A stretch of DNA of 64,000 nt, taken from the NCBI GenBank assembly GCA_911728455.2, contig OU452231.1, positions 15,209,838 to 15,273,837 on the forward strand, given 5' to 3'. The position numbers and the translations under genes were made by a program. Origin of the DNA: Marthasterias glacialis. Taxonomy: Eukaryota > Echinodermata > Asteroidea > Forcipulatida > Asteriidae. Below the pieces are notes generated by a model. That model saw only the letters and a list, made by a program, of their open reading frames with translations, was not told the origin of the DNA and searched no databases. Numbering within the stretch: position 1 is the first letter of the stretch; each line of letters opens with the position of its first letter. This document shows positions 21,806 through 32,759 of this stretch, piece after piece.

Positions 21806-23346
21806 AATAATAACAAGAGCTCGATTGTACTCGTGAACGAATACCCAGCTGTTTCGCTGTTTTCATTCCAAATTTGTTCAAAATTAAACAAATTTCCCTT
21901 CTTAGTATTAAATGAGTTTAAACTTTAATCTTGGTGAAGCAAAACTACCTTCAAACCTGTGTGCAAGATAACTAAAAAATTGCTTAGTATTGATGAGTTT
22001 TTGCGCTTTCGGTTCAAGTCAGAAATAAGTTCAAAAGTTCATAAGATATAAGAACAACAATTCAATACCTGATAGTGTCAATGATGTAACATGAAGAAGC
22101 TACAAATTCCTTTATTTTTACCCTAAAATTGTTTGATTAGAAAGGGTAGCTGTGTAAGCTACAGTCTGACAACTTCGGTCTCCGTTGGCATATGCTAGAG
22201 CCCGACTTCGCTTTGATTTGAGGGCCGTACACAGTGCAAAAAATCACCGCGCGTGCTGCGAGGAAGAAACCTCTTTTGTAATAGAATACTGGGTTTAGGA
22301 AACAGTATGTGATTTAAATCAGTGTCACAACATACAACTTTATTAAAGGGCTTCGTTTTGAGCCGATTGTCCATCGGTACGAGTCTTCCCATGTTTTATG
22401 TGAAGCTGATAGTTTTCAACACCACATCGGGTCAAGTGATCACATCTTATTTGCATTTTTTCTGCACCATAGCAGTACAATAAATGCGTCGCATTGTGGT
22501 ATTGTGAAAGCGTGTTTGTAGGGAAGTTAAATGGTCAAAACTTCTTAAAAATTCTTAAAACGTCATTTCAGATTTTTTTGATATACATGTCTCTGTCTAA
22601 ACATATCAAAATACAACTCTATCAAACTTAGGGTTCGGTTACCCGACATCAAAAAGTGCATGTTTAATGTAATACCACAAGACACGTGATGACATCATCA
22701 GCCTGAAACTTCGCACATTTGTTGTCTGGATAAGGGTCATCATGTATACTAATTTTGAAGCAATTACCACAATCTGTGCCACAGGAATAAAGTAAAAGTG
22801 CATTTACCTACCGCTAGATAGGACCTTATTGTATAATATGACATCATCGGTACTATTTTTCAAAAGTAGACCCTTGCCGGACACTAACATCGTTAAAAAC
22901 TACTTCGTCAAATTTATCACTCCTGATTTACAAAGCACTTCCGGTTTCGACCAGATATAGGGGTCACGTGATTTCACCAACACTACAAAAAATAAAGAGC
23001 TATATTAACTCTACATATTCCTGCAAAAAATAACTTACGATTTCATGTGGTTGGTTTGATACAGATTTTCAAAGATTTAATGTATTAATGTTAATGTTTT
23101 AAACATTGTAATTTGACTATTGAAAAACGTCATTATGATGTCACTGCAACATGCACACTAAAATTGCACTAATGCCTGTAGTCATGCCAAGTTTCATTTG
23201 AATCACATTAATGCAAATTGTAAAATGGCTTGTTAATGCACTTCCAGGAGGCTGAAGACCAAGCAAAAAAAACAACACAAAAAACCTTTAATGAAAACAA
23301 GAGCTGTTTTGCTGTGCTTCGCGGCGAACCAGCTAATAATAACTAG
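21806..23346 (+). mobile_element. Helitron-like non-autonomous repeat, family 1 copy 2
   Basis: Head-to-tail neighbour of copy 1. The same AGCTGTTTCGCTG motif lies near its 5' end (21848-21860), the same internal order of motifs follows (TGACATCATC, CACTTCCGGTTTCGACC), and a 3' hairpin at 23302-23334 is followed by AATAATAA and CTAG (23343-23346). It is diverged from copy 1 but colinear. The CTAG end after a hairpin supports a Helitron-type 3' terminus. Confidence 0.5.
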
Positions 23347-23712
23347 AATTGTGTTTCTAGCAAAACAAACACGGGGGTTTCGGGTAAAAAAAGATGTAGG
23401 ATGTCATCACTGTCATAGCTAACTCTCTTAAACGTATAGCCATGACCGAAAGACTGTAAATAGCGCAACATTAATGGATGCACGCAGACACACTGAAGAT
23501 TATATTTACAGTTATTTACAAATTTATTATGTTCAAATATTGAAAATCGGCTAGCCACGAATTTAAACACTTAACAGTGATGCAACAGGTAACAGTGATG
23601 CAAAGGTGACGTCATGTTGTTTATGTACCAAGTTACACCCTATGCTTTGATTTGATGTATTGTTTGTGGTTTTAAAGACAGTAGTTCCTGAGATCAGTCG
23701 CGCACAATTTTA
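23347..23712. other. Non-coding spacer before the DIRS element
   Basis: No gene or repeat recognised. It contains a short direct repeat AACAGTGATGCAA (about 23573-23605). Confidence 0.4.
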
Positions 23713-23866
23713 TTCTTTAACAGAAGATACTCACCTCCGATACTAACAAATGCATTTCAATGCGCATGCGCAAGCAACTCCGCTGAAGAAAAACAAAAGA
23801 GTACAGCCTCACCCCTGCGTACTGCACGCCCTAGGCCCCAGAACATGTATAATCCTCCTACTTTTT
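23713..23866 (+). repeat. Left inverted terminal repeat of DIRS element
   Basis: Contains GATACTCACCTCCGATACTAAC and runs to CCTCCTACTTTTTC. It matches the complement of 27990-28145 nearly base for base; the outermost about 20 nt differ between the two ends. Confidence 0.9.
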
Positions 23867-23963
23867 CAGCGCGGTGTTAGTTTATGGACGTCAATTTTGA
23901 ATTCTCCGTTAGCGATACACAACTGCAAGCAGTTCGGCGTTTATTTCCGACACTCCGTTTATC

Positions 23964-25832
23964 ATGTCTGATTCGACTAAAGGAAAGAAGAAATCCTTCA
24001 GGAAGACGAAATGTCGGTCTTGCAGCGGACCCATTTCGCCATTAGATTTTGATGTCCACTCTACGTGCCACAGATGTCGACTTTGTTCACGGGAAGAACC
24101 CTGCGGGATTTGTTCCGGTTGGTCTACTGTCGAGTGGAAAGCCTTTACGACGTGGCAGGACAGCGTGTCACGCCCTGCGCCCGGCCCTATCCGTCTAGCG
24201 CCGGTCGTCTCTTCGTTCGCCACTACCAATGTAGCTCATAAAGAAAGTTCTCCTTCTGTGGTTTGCCTGTCAGATGTCGTCAACAGTACTTCGGGAAATG
24301 TGGTGATTTCTAGCTACGATCGACCGATCTCGGCCTCTTTGGAACAACCATCCATTTTTCACCAACGTGCACCGGATGACGTCCGTGATTTTCCACATCG
24401 TGAGGCTGGCTTCAATATTCCCTCTTGGTCATATTTTCCACAGGATCCCCGCCAGACTGGACCACATTATCCACCTATGCATCCACAAATTAATTTGATG
24501 GCTCCTTCTGAAAATTATTACTCACGTTTCCCACAGGATCCAGCTAGTTTCGGTGGCCATTATTCTCGGCCACGAGATCGCTACGCTCAGGGTTGCTCGG
24601 GTAATGTTTCCCGTTCTGACGATCCTCGACTTCACATTTCCTTTTCTCGGCAGGGTTCTCGTTCCACACATTAGGACAGGGACCCGCAGAGCATTCCTCT
24701 ACAGAATTTTTTCAGCAGTCTTCTGGAGATATTTCCCGCTCTCGTTCCCGATCGCCGATCCACAGCCGTTCTGGTTCTCCTAACAGGCGTTATTCACACC
24801 TCCACGCTTCTCCATCTAGCTCCTTGAGCTCTGATCTGGATTGCAGTGAGCAAGAGTTTACTTCTATGTTTCATCGCGGCAAACTAGTTGTCCCCGAAGT
24901 GGGTAAGATCTTACAATTTTTTTCCCCTTCTCCAAAGAAGTCTTCTCGTAAATCCTTCCGTAGAGAACCCGCTCAATCTGCTCCACCTGCAGAAGTTACG
25001 GTTCCTGTTGACAGTTTTTTGTTCTGATATTTTCGAAGGAGCGTTTACCACTGTCCAGAAGAAAAAGCAGTCACAAATCCCTTCACGTCAATTCATCACT
25101 TTTAAAGTCTACTGCTGACGACTTTGAAAAATTCTTTCTGTTGTTAAAGATAGGCTCCGTTCAGGAAAACCTGCTAGTAAGTCTTGCTTTCCGGATAGAC
25201 GCACTCGGGATCTCAACAGCTCCCTTGAGAAGTTAGACTGCCATCTACGCTATGGGGCCCAGGTTACAAATTTCTCGGTCCTACTTTCCGACACCCTAGC
25301 TCGGGCTTCTGAGGATCCCTCATTGATTGACCCGGATCTTCTTCCAGTTATGTACAAATTTATGGATGACTGTTTAGGTTCGTGTGCTCAAGCTTTTGCT
25401 ACCGGCTCAGCTATCACTACTTCTCTGCGTCGGTCTTTGGTGCTCGACCAACTTTACTGGCCATCTCAGGGTTCCAGAGAACGCATGGAGGACCTTTCTC
25501 TTTCGGGTAACGATCTGTTTGACAACAAGTTCGATGAGACCATGTTTTCGGAGGCTAAACGCCTGAAGGCAGATGAGAAGATTGATCTTCGTCGTCAGTC
25601 TTCTAGTAAAGCTTCCTCTACACCTTTTCATTCTTCGAGAAGGGACAGCAGGAGCAACCCTGGATCTTTTTGTCGCTCCAACCCAGCTCAGTCTCGACGA
25701 TCCAAGGCCACCTTCTCTCGATCTTCAGCCAAATCCAGCTTTCGCTCTCAGCCAGCTGCAACTAACTCAGCTTCCGCCAGTTCTGCCCACTCTTTCAAAC
25801 CACATTGGTCTAAGGGACAGAAGAAACAATGA
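23964..25832 (+). pseudogene. DIRS gag-like region, several frame breaks
   Basis: The first frame (23964-24674) starts MSDSTKGKKKSFRKTKCRSC and has a Cys/His-rich segment (CRSC...CHRCRLC...CGIC, residues 16-52), probably a zinc-binding module. Pro/Ser/Arg-rich sequence follows. Later pieces (24824-25027; 25323-25832) are in other frames and continue the Ser/Arg-rich composition, ending with SSFRSQPAATNSAS. The position before RT matches the gag-like ORF of DIRS elements, which is poorly conserved. It needs at least two frameshifts to read through, so it is broken. Confidence 0.65.
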
Positions 25833-25945
25833 GTGTCCAGGTCTCCTTCACTTTCTACCGACTCAGGGACCGGTAGGGGGTCGACTAAAAATTTTTTTCT
25901 CACAGATGGAATCGGATCACATCAGACACATGGGTCCTTCAGACT

Positions 25946-27268
25946 GTGTCCTCAGGTTATCGCCTAGAATTCACTGGCCCATATCCCCATCCTTCCAGCT
26001 ACCCAAGCCGACCCTCTCCAGTCCCGTCAGACTTTCTACGTCAAAACGTTCTGGAACAGGAAATTTCTTCCCTGATAGAAAAGAAAGCCATAATCCCTCT
26101 TCCTCATCATACAAGGACGGGATTTATTTCAACTGTTTTTCTAGCTCCGAAGAAGTCCGGCGAATGGCGCCCGATTATCAACCTAAAGCCCCTCAATACC
26201 TTCATCCGTCCCAGACACTTCCGCATGGAAAGTTTGTCCACGGTCTTAGAGACTCTCCCTCGTGGTTGGTGGGCCACATCCCTAGACCTCAAGGATGCCT
26301 ACCTCCATGTGCCCATTCATGCAGATTACCAGAGGTTTCTACAGTTCACTTACCGGGATATCACTTACCAGTTCAAGTGTCTCCCCTTCGGCCTCTCAGC
26401 TGCTCCTCGGGTTTTCACCAGAATCGCCAAGACAGTAGCTGCAGCCTTACGCCGTCAACAGATACACATTTTTGTTTATCTGGACGATTGGCTTATCGTG
26501 GGCCCCTCTTACATGGCCACGCTCCAAGTTTTATCGAAGACTATCCAACTAACTCAAGAGTTGGGCTTCATCACCAACCTGGAGAAGTCCTCCCTGGTCC
26601 TTTCTCTAAGCCCGGTCTTCCTCAGAGCTTCTCTCGATATGCTGAATGGCAAAGCCTCGCCCACGATAGAACGCTGCAAGGCTTTGGAAGAATGCATTCA
26701 ACTCTTCCTTTCATCTTCAACTCTTCCAGCCCGAGTCTGGCTTTGTCTCCTGGGTTTCATGGCGAGCCTTGTAGACATCGTACCTTGGTGCAGGATGCAC
26801 ATGCGCCCACTTCAGCTCCATCTACTGTATCATTATCGTCCTCGAAGGGACATTATTACCAAGCCAGTCCCAGTGAATACTGTGATCCGCGATCATCTCC
26901 AATGGTGGCTTCTTTGCCAGAATCTCACTTGCGGCACAACCTTCCCTCGGCCCTCTCCGTCAGTGACTCTAACCACAGATGCTTCACAGTCGGGCTGGGG
27001 TGCTCATGTAGAAGATCTTTCTATAGCAGTAACTTGGTCCCCCGAAGAAAAATCACTTCACATCAACCTTCTGGAACTTTTGGCAGTCCAAAAGGCCCTC
27101 CTATCCTTGACGAGCAGGGTCAGCGGTCACACAGTTTTAGTAAAAACAGACAACTCCACAGTGGTTTCTTACCTGAATCGTCGAGGGGGTACTCATTCTC
27201 CTTCCCTATGCATGCAGCCCAACCATGCAGAGGTCAACCAGTTTCAACCTTACCAGGCGAACCGCTAA
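25946..27268 (+). CDS. DIRS reverse transcriptase-RNase H
   Basis: 440-residue frame with all RT motifs: KKSGEWRPIINLKPLN, the first catalytic Asp in ATSLDLKDAYLHVPI, QFKCLPFGLSAAPRVF, the catalytic box VYLDDWLIV, and LGFITNLEKS. RNase H follows with DASQSGWG, the catalytic Glu in INLLELLAV and VKTDNSTVVSYLNRRGG. Sequence style is typical of DIRS/Pat-type RT. The frame ends at a TAA that lies in the first of three short tandem repeats (from about 27257), so the natural 3' continuation has been replaced. Confidence 0.9.
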   Translation: MSSGYRLEFTGPYPHPSSYPSRPSPVPSDFLRQNVLEQEISSLIEKKAIIPLPHHTRTGFISTVFLAPKKSGEWRPIINLKPLNTFIRPRHFRMESLSTVLETLPRGWWATSLDLKDAYLHVPIHADYQRFLQFTYRDITYQFKCLPFGLSAAPRVFTRIAKTVAAALRRQQIHIFVYLDDWLIVGPSYMATLQVLSKTIQLTQELGFITNLEKSSLVLSLSPVFLRASLDMLNGKASPTIERCKALEECIQLFLSSSTLPARVWLCLLGFMASLVDIVPWCRMHMRPLQLHLLYHYRPRRDIITKPVPVNTVIRDHLQWWLLCQNLTCGTTFPRPSPSVTLTTDASQSGWGAHVEDLSIAVTWSPEEKSLHINLLELLAVQKALLSLTSRVSGHTVLVKTDNSTVVSYLNRRGGTHSPSLCMQPNHAEVNQFQPYQANR

Positions 27269-27400
27269 CGATGCGCAAAGCATCTCAGGTTCACATCAGC
27301 GAGCCGCTAACGATGCGCGAAGCATCTCAGGCCCTGCTTAGACCCACTCGACTAGCTTCAGACGAACCGCTAACGATGCGCGAAGCATCTCAGGTTCACT
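27257..27400 (+). repeat. Three copies of a 33-bp repeat replacing the DIRS recombinase N-terminus
   Basis: The core CCGCTAACGATGCGC(A/G)AAGC plus ATCTCAGG occurs at 27258, 27301 and 27363, with spacers of about 10 and 30 nt. Each core contains an inverted GATGC...GCATC. The repeats sit exactly where the methyltransferase and the N-terminal recombinase should be. Confidence 0.8.
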
Positions 27401-27405
27401 CTCAG

Positions 27406-27717
27406 TCATCACTGATGCAATTGAACGAGTCAGTAGAAATACCAGATGCATCACTGGCTCAAAGGAAGACGCCTAAGACTCGTTCAATTCAAGCACACCA
27501 AACAAGGAGCATGGTAACCTCTTTAGCTCTTTTTCAGGGGGTGACTTTGACTGAGATCATGCAGGCTGCCTGCTGGAAGAATCCATCTACCTTCTCGTCA
27601 TGCTATCTGCGAGATGTCATCAAGTCGAAGGGCCGCATGGGGAGACAGGTGTTACACTCAGCTACTCAACCACATTCCTGGATACACCAAGAAGCTCTTA
27701 CCTCATCTTCTTTGTAG
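27406..27717 (+). pseudogene. DIRS tyrosine recombinase, C-terminal remnant
   Basis: About 100 residues in a frame different from the RT. The motif HQTRSM (the His-x-x-Arg of tyrosine recombinases), a Trp in AACWKNP at the usual His/Trp position, and a Tyr in SSCYLRD as the likely nucleophile are all present. The upstream half with the first catalytic Arg is absent. In an intact element the enzyme would insert the circular DNA copy; this remnant cannot work alone. Confidence 0.8.
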
Positions 27718-27861
27718 AAAGTTGAGCAGAGCTTACGGAATGTCTTAACCTTCCTGTTTACCTTTGTACCGCTAATCAGGCTTAGTTAAGACATTGTGTC
27801 CATGGTTAAGCACTGCACGTCCTTCCCTCCCTTTTACTTGCACGGTGCTACTCTGCATTTG

Positions 27862-27953
27862 TTAGTATCGGAGGTGACGTATCTTCTGTTAAAGAATATC
27901 TAAAAATCTTAGTGATTTTCTATTCTTTTAGGAAGATACTCACCTCCAATACC
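27862..27953 (+). repeat. DIRS internal complementary region
   Basis: The first half (to about AAAGAATA) is the complement of the left outer end. The second half (CTAAAAATCTTAGTGATTTT to ATACTCACCTCC) is the complement of the right outer end. It therefore records the end-to-end junction of the element. Confidence 0.85.
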
Positions 27954-27989
27954 TTCCCTCCCAAAAAAAAAAAAATAAAAAAAATAAGG

Positions 27990-28145
27990 GAAAAAGTAGG
28001 AGGATTATACATGTTCTGGGGCCTAGGGCGTGCAGTACGCAGGGGTGAGGCTGTACTCTTTTGTTTTTCTTCAGCGGAGTTGCTTGCGCATGCGCATTGA
28101 AATGCATTTGTTAGTATCGGAGGTGAGTATCTTCCTAAAAGAATA
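27990..28145 (+). repeat. Right inverted terminal repeat of DIRS element
   Basis: Complement of 23713-23866. The element end continues to about 28167, as shown by the match to the internal complementary region. Confidence 0.9.
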
Positions 28146-28167
28146 GAAAATCACTAAGATTTTTAGA

Positions 28168-29514
28168 TAATTTGTTAGAGCAATGAGATTTGTCGGAAAG
28201 AAAAATAATTTAAAAAAATTAAAATCTCAACGAAAACAAAGGTGGTTTCGGAAACCCCCAATAATACAGGTAAGGAAAGTGCCAAATTGGAAAGTCCCCA
28301 GTCCAGATCATGTGCATGGGTACCAGGGTTCTCCCCACGTACAAGCTAGCTTATCGGTCCGATACGCAAGAATTCTTGGCCGATACACTGGTGAAAAGGC
28401 CGATCACACTTTTTCCCACTCGATACGCTCCCCGTATTTGAATACCATTATTATTATGATGATTTTTTTGGGGAAACAAAATTGTTTAAGGAAAACATTG
28501 TTTCATAAAAGTCCCATAAAAGTCACTCCAGCTCACCAGTTGCGTGCTGTTTCCTAGCTGGTATTTATCATACTTCAAAAGTCCACAAAGTGGACGACAT
28601 AGACATGACAGATAAACACATTCACAACAGCGATCGCAGTGTCAATGCATGCTCAGTCTGTTGATCTGGCATCAGATCGTGCATCAGCAACACAGTGCAC
28701 GTGCTAGTGCTACTCAGCCTAACTGGTTCCCTTCTGAAGGGCAAAGTGAGAAAGTGACGAGGACGGGTACCAGCGGAAATGAGATCGACCCACAAAAGTA
28801 TGTTGATCGCTCAACCTCACGTTTGCAACGCACACACAATAATTATAGCCGATTGTTCGAGCCCAACTACGCGATCGGGGTACGGCTCGCGAGTATCCGG
28901 GGGGGGGGGGGGGGGGGGGTTCCCTCATCGGGGTATAATATATTTTTTTGTTTTATTTATTATTCAAACTACTGTTTTTTCTTTTACATTATTTGATTTT
29001 CATTTGAAAAAAATTACTGGAGTGTCATCTGTTTTATGGTTTAGTTTACTGCACTCTAGTCTTAAAACAAGTAGGCCTAGGCTGCCCTGAAACTTGAAAG
29101 TGAGTTGAAAAAGTTAAGACCTGAAAAGTTTGAGTGTCATAATAATTAAGATACACAAAAATGTGTGCAAAAATTCTGATTTATTTTATTTACATTAAAA
29201 ATAAGGATTTAACTTATTTCAGATGTGAACTGAAATAAATCAAATATATCATTGTAACAGGTTCACCACCCATAGGGGAACCCCTGGCCATTTTTGCCTC
29301 AATTATATCATTTGATAAAAAATATTTTCAAATACTTCTGGAGTCTCTTTGAGTACACCAGAATGCAGCAGACAGCATGTAAAACCTCAAATTTTCCTGG
29401 GGCGGTTGAGCAGGCCCCGTACCCCACGCCGCAAAGGGCTTCGCGCTTTGCGCTCGCGTCCTGGGATAGCGCCTGTCCGACATAAAAGCCGCACAGTTTC
29501 GAAAAGTCTTGGGG
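28168..29514. other. Non-coding stretch with long poly-G run
   Basis: No gene recognised. A run of about 19 G residues at 28901-28919 may be an assembly or sequencing weak point. A direct GC-rich tract at 29410-29470 has no recognised feature. Confidence 0.5.
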
Positions 29515-31207
29515 AGAACCCTGGGTACTGGTTGAAAAATTTCCGTAGTTTGCATGAGCGAATGGCCAAACAACTGCAATCTAGTACAGGGTAAGGTCCC
29601 CATATGGATGACTGAGGCAAGAACGGTTTGTATAGTGAAAGATGTCAAGAAATTGAACATTGCAAGTAATTATAGATCAGTCACATGCTTGCCTATGATG
29701 TATAAACCCTTGACCAGTATGATTGCAGAGGATCTCTATCGCCATATGGATGACCATCAGTTGTTTCCGGAGCAGCAGAAAGGCTTCAAGAACTGATCCA
29801 GAGGTTCGAAAGATCAACTTATCGATAAGGCTGTGCTTAAGGACTGCAGGAGCAGAAAGACTAATTTGGCTATGGTGTGGATGACATGGTATCACACACA
29901 TGGATAATGGAATGTCTGGATATGGTTGGAGTGGCCGAAGCAGTAAAACATCTTCTAGGTGAGAGCATGAAGACGTGGGGAACGAATCTGACAGCCAACA
30001 ACGATAGTCTGGCCAAGGTATGCATTGGAAGAGGTATTTTCCAGCGTTACTCTCTGTCTCCGATGCTTCTTGTTATAGCATTTGATGCCCCTGTCGTTGA
30101 TTCTGAGGAAGGTGAGTGCTGGCTATGTAATGAAAAAAGACCGATGTAAGATCAACCATCTGCTTTTTATAGACCATTTAAAGTTGTTTGCAAAGACTGA
30201 GGCGGAGATCGATTTTTTGGTGCAAACCGTCAGGATTTTCAGTGATGACATCGGGATGCAGTTTGGTCTGGAGAAATGTGCTTCAATGACCATGAAGAGC
30301 GGAAAGACGGTACATTCTGCATTGCATCGCTCTGCCAGATGGTGCACAGATGAGGGCTTTGGGTGAGGAGGAAAGTTATCGTCATCCTGGTGTACTAGAA
30401 TCAGACCACGTCCTTCATGAGGAATCAAAGGTAAGGCTGAGGAAAGAATACATGCACATCAGGCGGGTGAAGAAACATGATAAAGGCGATTAACACATGG
30501 GCCGTGTCTTTGATGAGATACAGTGCAGGTATTAAAGAAGATCTAGATGTCACTGACAGAAGAACAAGAAAGCTGATGACCATCAGCGGGCAAATGTCGG
30601 CAGACTCTATCTTCCAAGGTCAGAGAGCGGAAGGGGGTTACTGAGCGTGGCACTAGACAGTGTCAATATCGAGCGATGTAGCCTGCATCGTCATGTTAGG
30701 AGCACCGAGGAGAACTTGCTGAAAATTGCACAGAAGTACACGAAGGCAGACCTAGCTGGGCCGAAGGAGTACAAGAGGGAAAAGGAGGAAAGCCACCAAG
30801 ATAGGAGGAACAAGCCACTCCATGGCCGGTTCTTGAGATGTACAGAAGTGGCGAGCTGCAAATCCTGGAATTTGTTAAAGAGCGGAGAACTGAAGAAGGA
30901 AACCGACGGCTTGATTACGCCGGCGTAAGACCAGTCTCTAAGGACAAATGTAATAGACGCAAGGATAGAAAAAGCAAACGTCTCTCCTATGTGTAGAATG
31001 TGTAGAAGAGACTGCATTTCGTATTGTCAGCGAATGTAGTAAGATGGCCCAGACAGAGTACAAAGAAAGACATGACAAGTTGGCTAAGATGATTCACTGG
31101 GATCTGTGTAAGAAGTATGTGTCCAGCTGCATGCCAAGTGGTACCACCATTTTCCAGAGGAAGTTGTAGAAATTGACCTGGAAGTCTAAAGTCATTTCCT
31201 GGAAGTG
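29515..31207 (+). pseudogene. LINE of the restriction-like-endonuclease type, RT region, decayed
   Basis: Scattered plus-strand frames match one non-LTR RT in order: YWLKNFRSLHERMAKQL, IASNYRSVTCLPMMYKPLT, LFPEQQKGFKN, then (shifted) [41 protein letters not shown]. They continue with CKINHLLFIDHLKLFAK, EKCASMTM, a stretch from 30640 to 30928 and QTEYKERHDKLAKMIHWDLCKKY. The catalytic box reads FIDH where FMDD is expected, and at least five stops or frameshifts are present. The downstream endonuclease domain is at 31828-32185, beyond an LTR-like insertion. Confidence 0.8.
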
Positions 31208-31827
31208 TGTAAGTGAAGTTAGCGCTAACAATGTATATTAGTGAGCTTATGCCTCTTTTATCAAGAGTTGTTGTGAAACTTCTATCGGTGTGACATTGTC
31301 ATCATGATCATGTTATTGAGAGATTTGCAGATTCAAAGTTATGATTGACTAATTTACATGTATGATTTAAAGTGTTTAGAATTGAGTGATGTAGTTAAAT
31401 TAAGGAAACAGACTAACGTTACACGGTTAATCAAGCTATTGGTTTTTGTTTACATCTAGGGTGTAAAGGCCTAAATTTCTTAGCAGTGACTTTAATTAGA
31501 CTTGAGTATTGATCAATATGTGATAGCCACTCACATCTAACTTTTATTGTATTCTCCTTTGGATTGTAGGAATTTCCCCCGATTGAGGTAATTTATTATT
31601 TAATTAATTTCTCGTGGTAGTTTTGTACACTTAAATTAAATCAGGTTTTCTTTCTGTATTTTTAAACTGCTCCTGCACAATCTTCAACAGCTTGTGCAGG
31701 ATATAGGTCCCTCGTGCTGTGTGTGCAATAAAACAGTTTAAGCTAAGAGACAAATCAATGAGCCATCCGCCTTAAAATCCTGAACTTGCATCCAACTAAA
31801 CATTGTAGTGCCCTCAGCCCCCTTACA
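31208..31827 (+). repeat. Solo-LTR-like insertion (TGTAAG...CTTACA)
   Basis: A 620-bp segment separating two parts of one LINE coding region, with 6-bp inverted ends TGTAAG/CTTACA and an AATAAA at about 31726, roughly 100 nt before its end. From about 31396 onward it recurs inverted at 59386-59802. It also holds a strong hairpin, TCCTGCACAATCTTCAACAG with its complement, at about 31669-31699. No clear target duplication is visible, so solo LTR is a tentative label. Confidence 0.5.
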
Positions 31828-32190
31828 AGAACATTGATGTCCAGATGTTGTAGTCTTAGATAAGACAAAGAATTGTCTTCTCACCGACATAGCTGTACCA
31901 GGTGATATAAGTGTAGCTTCTAAGGAGATGGAAAAGATCCAGAAGTATCAGGATATGGCCAGGGAACTTCATAAGATTTGGCAAGTGAAAGTGAAAGTAG
32001 GCCCTGTGGTGGGTGGAGCCCTTGTTACCATTCTGAAGGCACTGGCGGAGAAGCATTTAGATCAAATAGGCACAACACTGTAAGGGTAGATCTTCTGCAA
32101 AAGGCAGCACTTTTGGGAACAGTTAGGATCCTCCTAAAGAACCTCGAAATCAAAGGCTACGGGACAAAGGAAAATGCATGACTGGAGGAG
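31828..32190 (+). pseudogene. LINE restriction-like endonuclease domain (C-terminus of the element at 29515)
   Basis: Reads PDVVVLDKTKNCLLTDIAVPGD, the PD...D motif of the restriction-enzyme-like endonuclease of R2/NeSL-type LINEs. It is followed by EKIQKYQDMARELHKIW and KVGPVVGGALVT, ending in LLQKAALLGTVRILLKNLE after one frameshift near 32085. Linkage to the RT at 29515-31207 is inferred from order, strand and family. The catalytic Asp residues are kept; the copy is nevertheless dead. Confidence 0.75.
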
Positions 32191-32321
32191 TTACCAGCAC
32201 AAAGGAAAATGTGATCTTTGTTTTGCATGCTGTGATATCGTGAAATAACAATAATAACTAGAAATTCAGTTTTTGTCACGTCTCAAAAACTAGTAATGAA
32301 TTGCTTGTAAACGTTGATGAG

Positions 32322-32716
32322 TTAAAGGCATTGCATACGTTTGGTAATGACTCTGAAAATTTATGGCAATAAAAACTTACTTGGTAAGAAGTACAGCAGC
32401 TTTGGACAGTATAATGCATTTTGAGAAACGTTTCACTTTGAAGTACTGCGGTTATGAAAAAATATATCAGTTTTCATCCCCAAAAATTTGAATCTGAGAA
32501 GCGTTATGGCCGTAACGCTTCTCAGAATGTGTATTGCTATGACGGATACTTCTTCATCGTGAACACAACCGCTCCAGATTTTTGGCAATATCTCAAAAAC
32601 GCTGCCACCTTTTGAAATGAAATTTTCACAGGTTAGTTTTATGGTATATATCTACAATTAGATAGGTTTGAAACAAACACTAGGCTCCAACTACCAAACG
32701 TATGCATCTCCTTTAA
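32322..32716. mobile_element. MITE with TTAA target duplication
   Basis: 387 bp between two TTAA sites (32322-32325 and 32713-32716), with inverted ends AGG...TGCATACGTTTGGTA of about 22 bp. It encodes nothing. A 14-bp-stem palindrome (TCTGAGAAGCGTTA and its complement) lies in the middle at 32493-32526. A TTAA duplication fits piggyBac or Kolobok families. A related sequence lies in intron 1 of the THAP gene at about 61170-61510. Confidence 0.75.
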
Positions 32717-32759
32717 TAAACAACAATGTACGAACAAACGGGTTACAATTAGTGTTGTA

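Larger units (their letters stand above)
23713..28167 (+). mobile_element. DIRS-type tyrosine-recombinase retrotransposon
   Basis: About 4.45 kb with inverted terminal repeats of about 150 bp (23713-23866 and 27990-28145) and an internal complementary region (27862-27953). That region joins the complements of both outermost ends, as DIRS elements use to close a circular intermediate. It encodes a gag-like region, RT-RNase H and the end of a tyrosine recombinase. There is no integrase, protease or direct LTR. Full DIRS elements also carry a methyltransferase domain and a complete recombinase; both are largely missing here. Confidence 0.9.

Noticed and set aside
25573..27717. 714-residue Ser/Pro-rich frame overlapping the DIRS RT
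   Set aside because: Out of frame with the RT-RNase H that has all catalytic motifs; only its last part (from about 27406) is real, as the recombinase remnant.
28649..29090. Two plus-strand frames through the poly-G tract
   Set aside because: Openness depends on the homopolymer; Gly runs and no known domain.
31856..32056. Minus-strand frame of 66 residues
   Set aside because: Opposite strand of the LINE endonuclease domain, which has recognisable motifs on plus.
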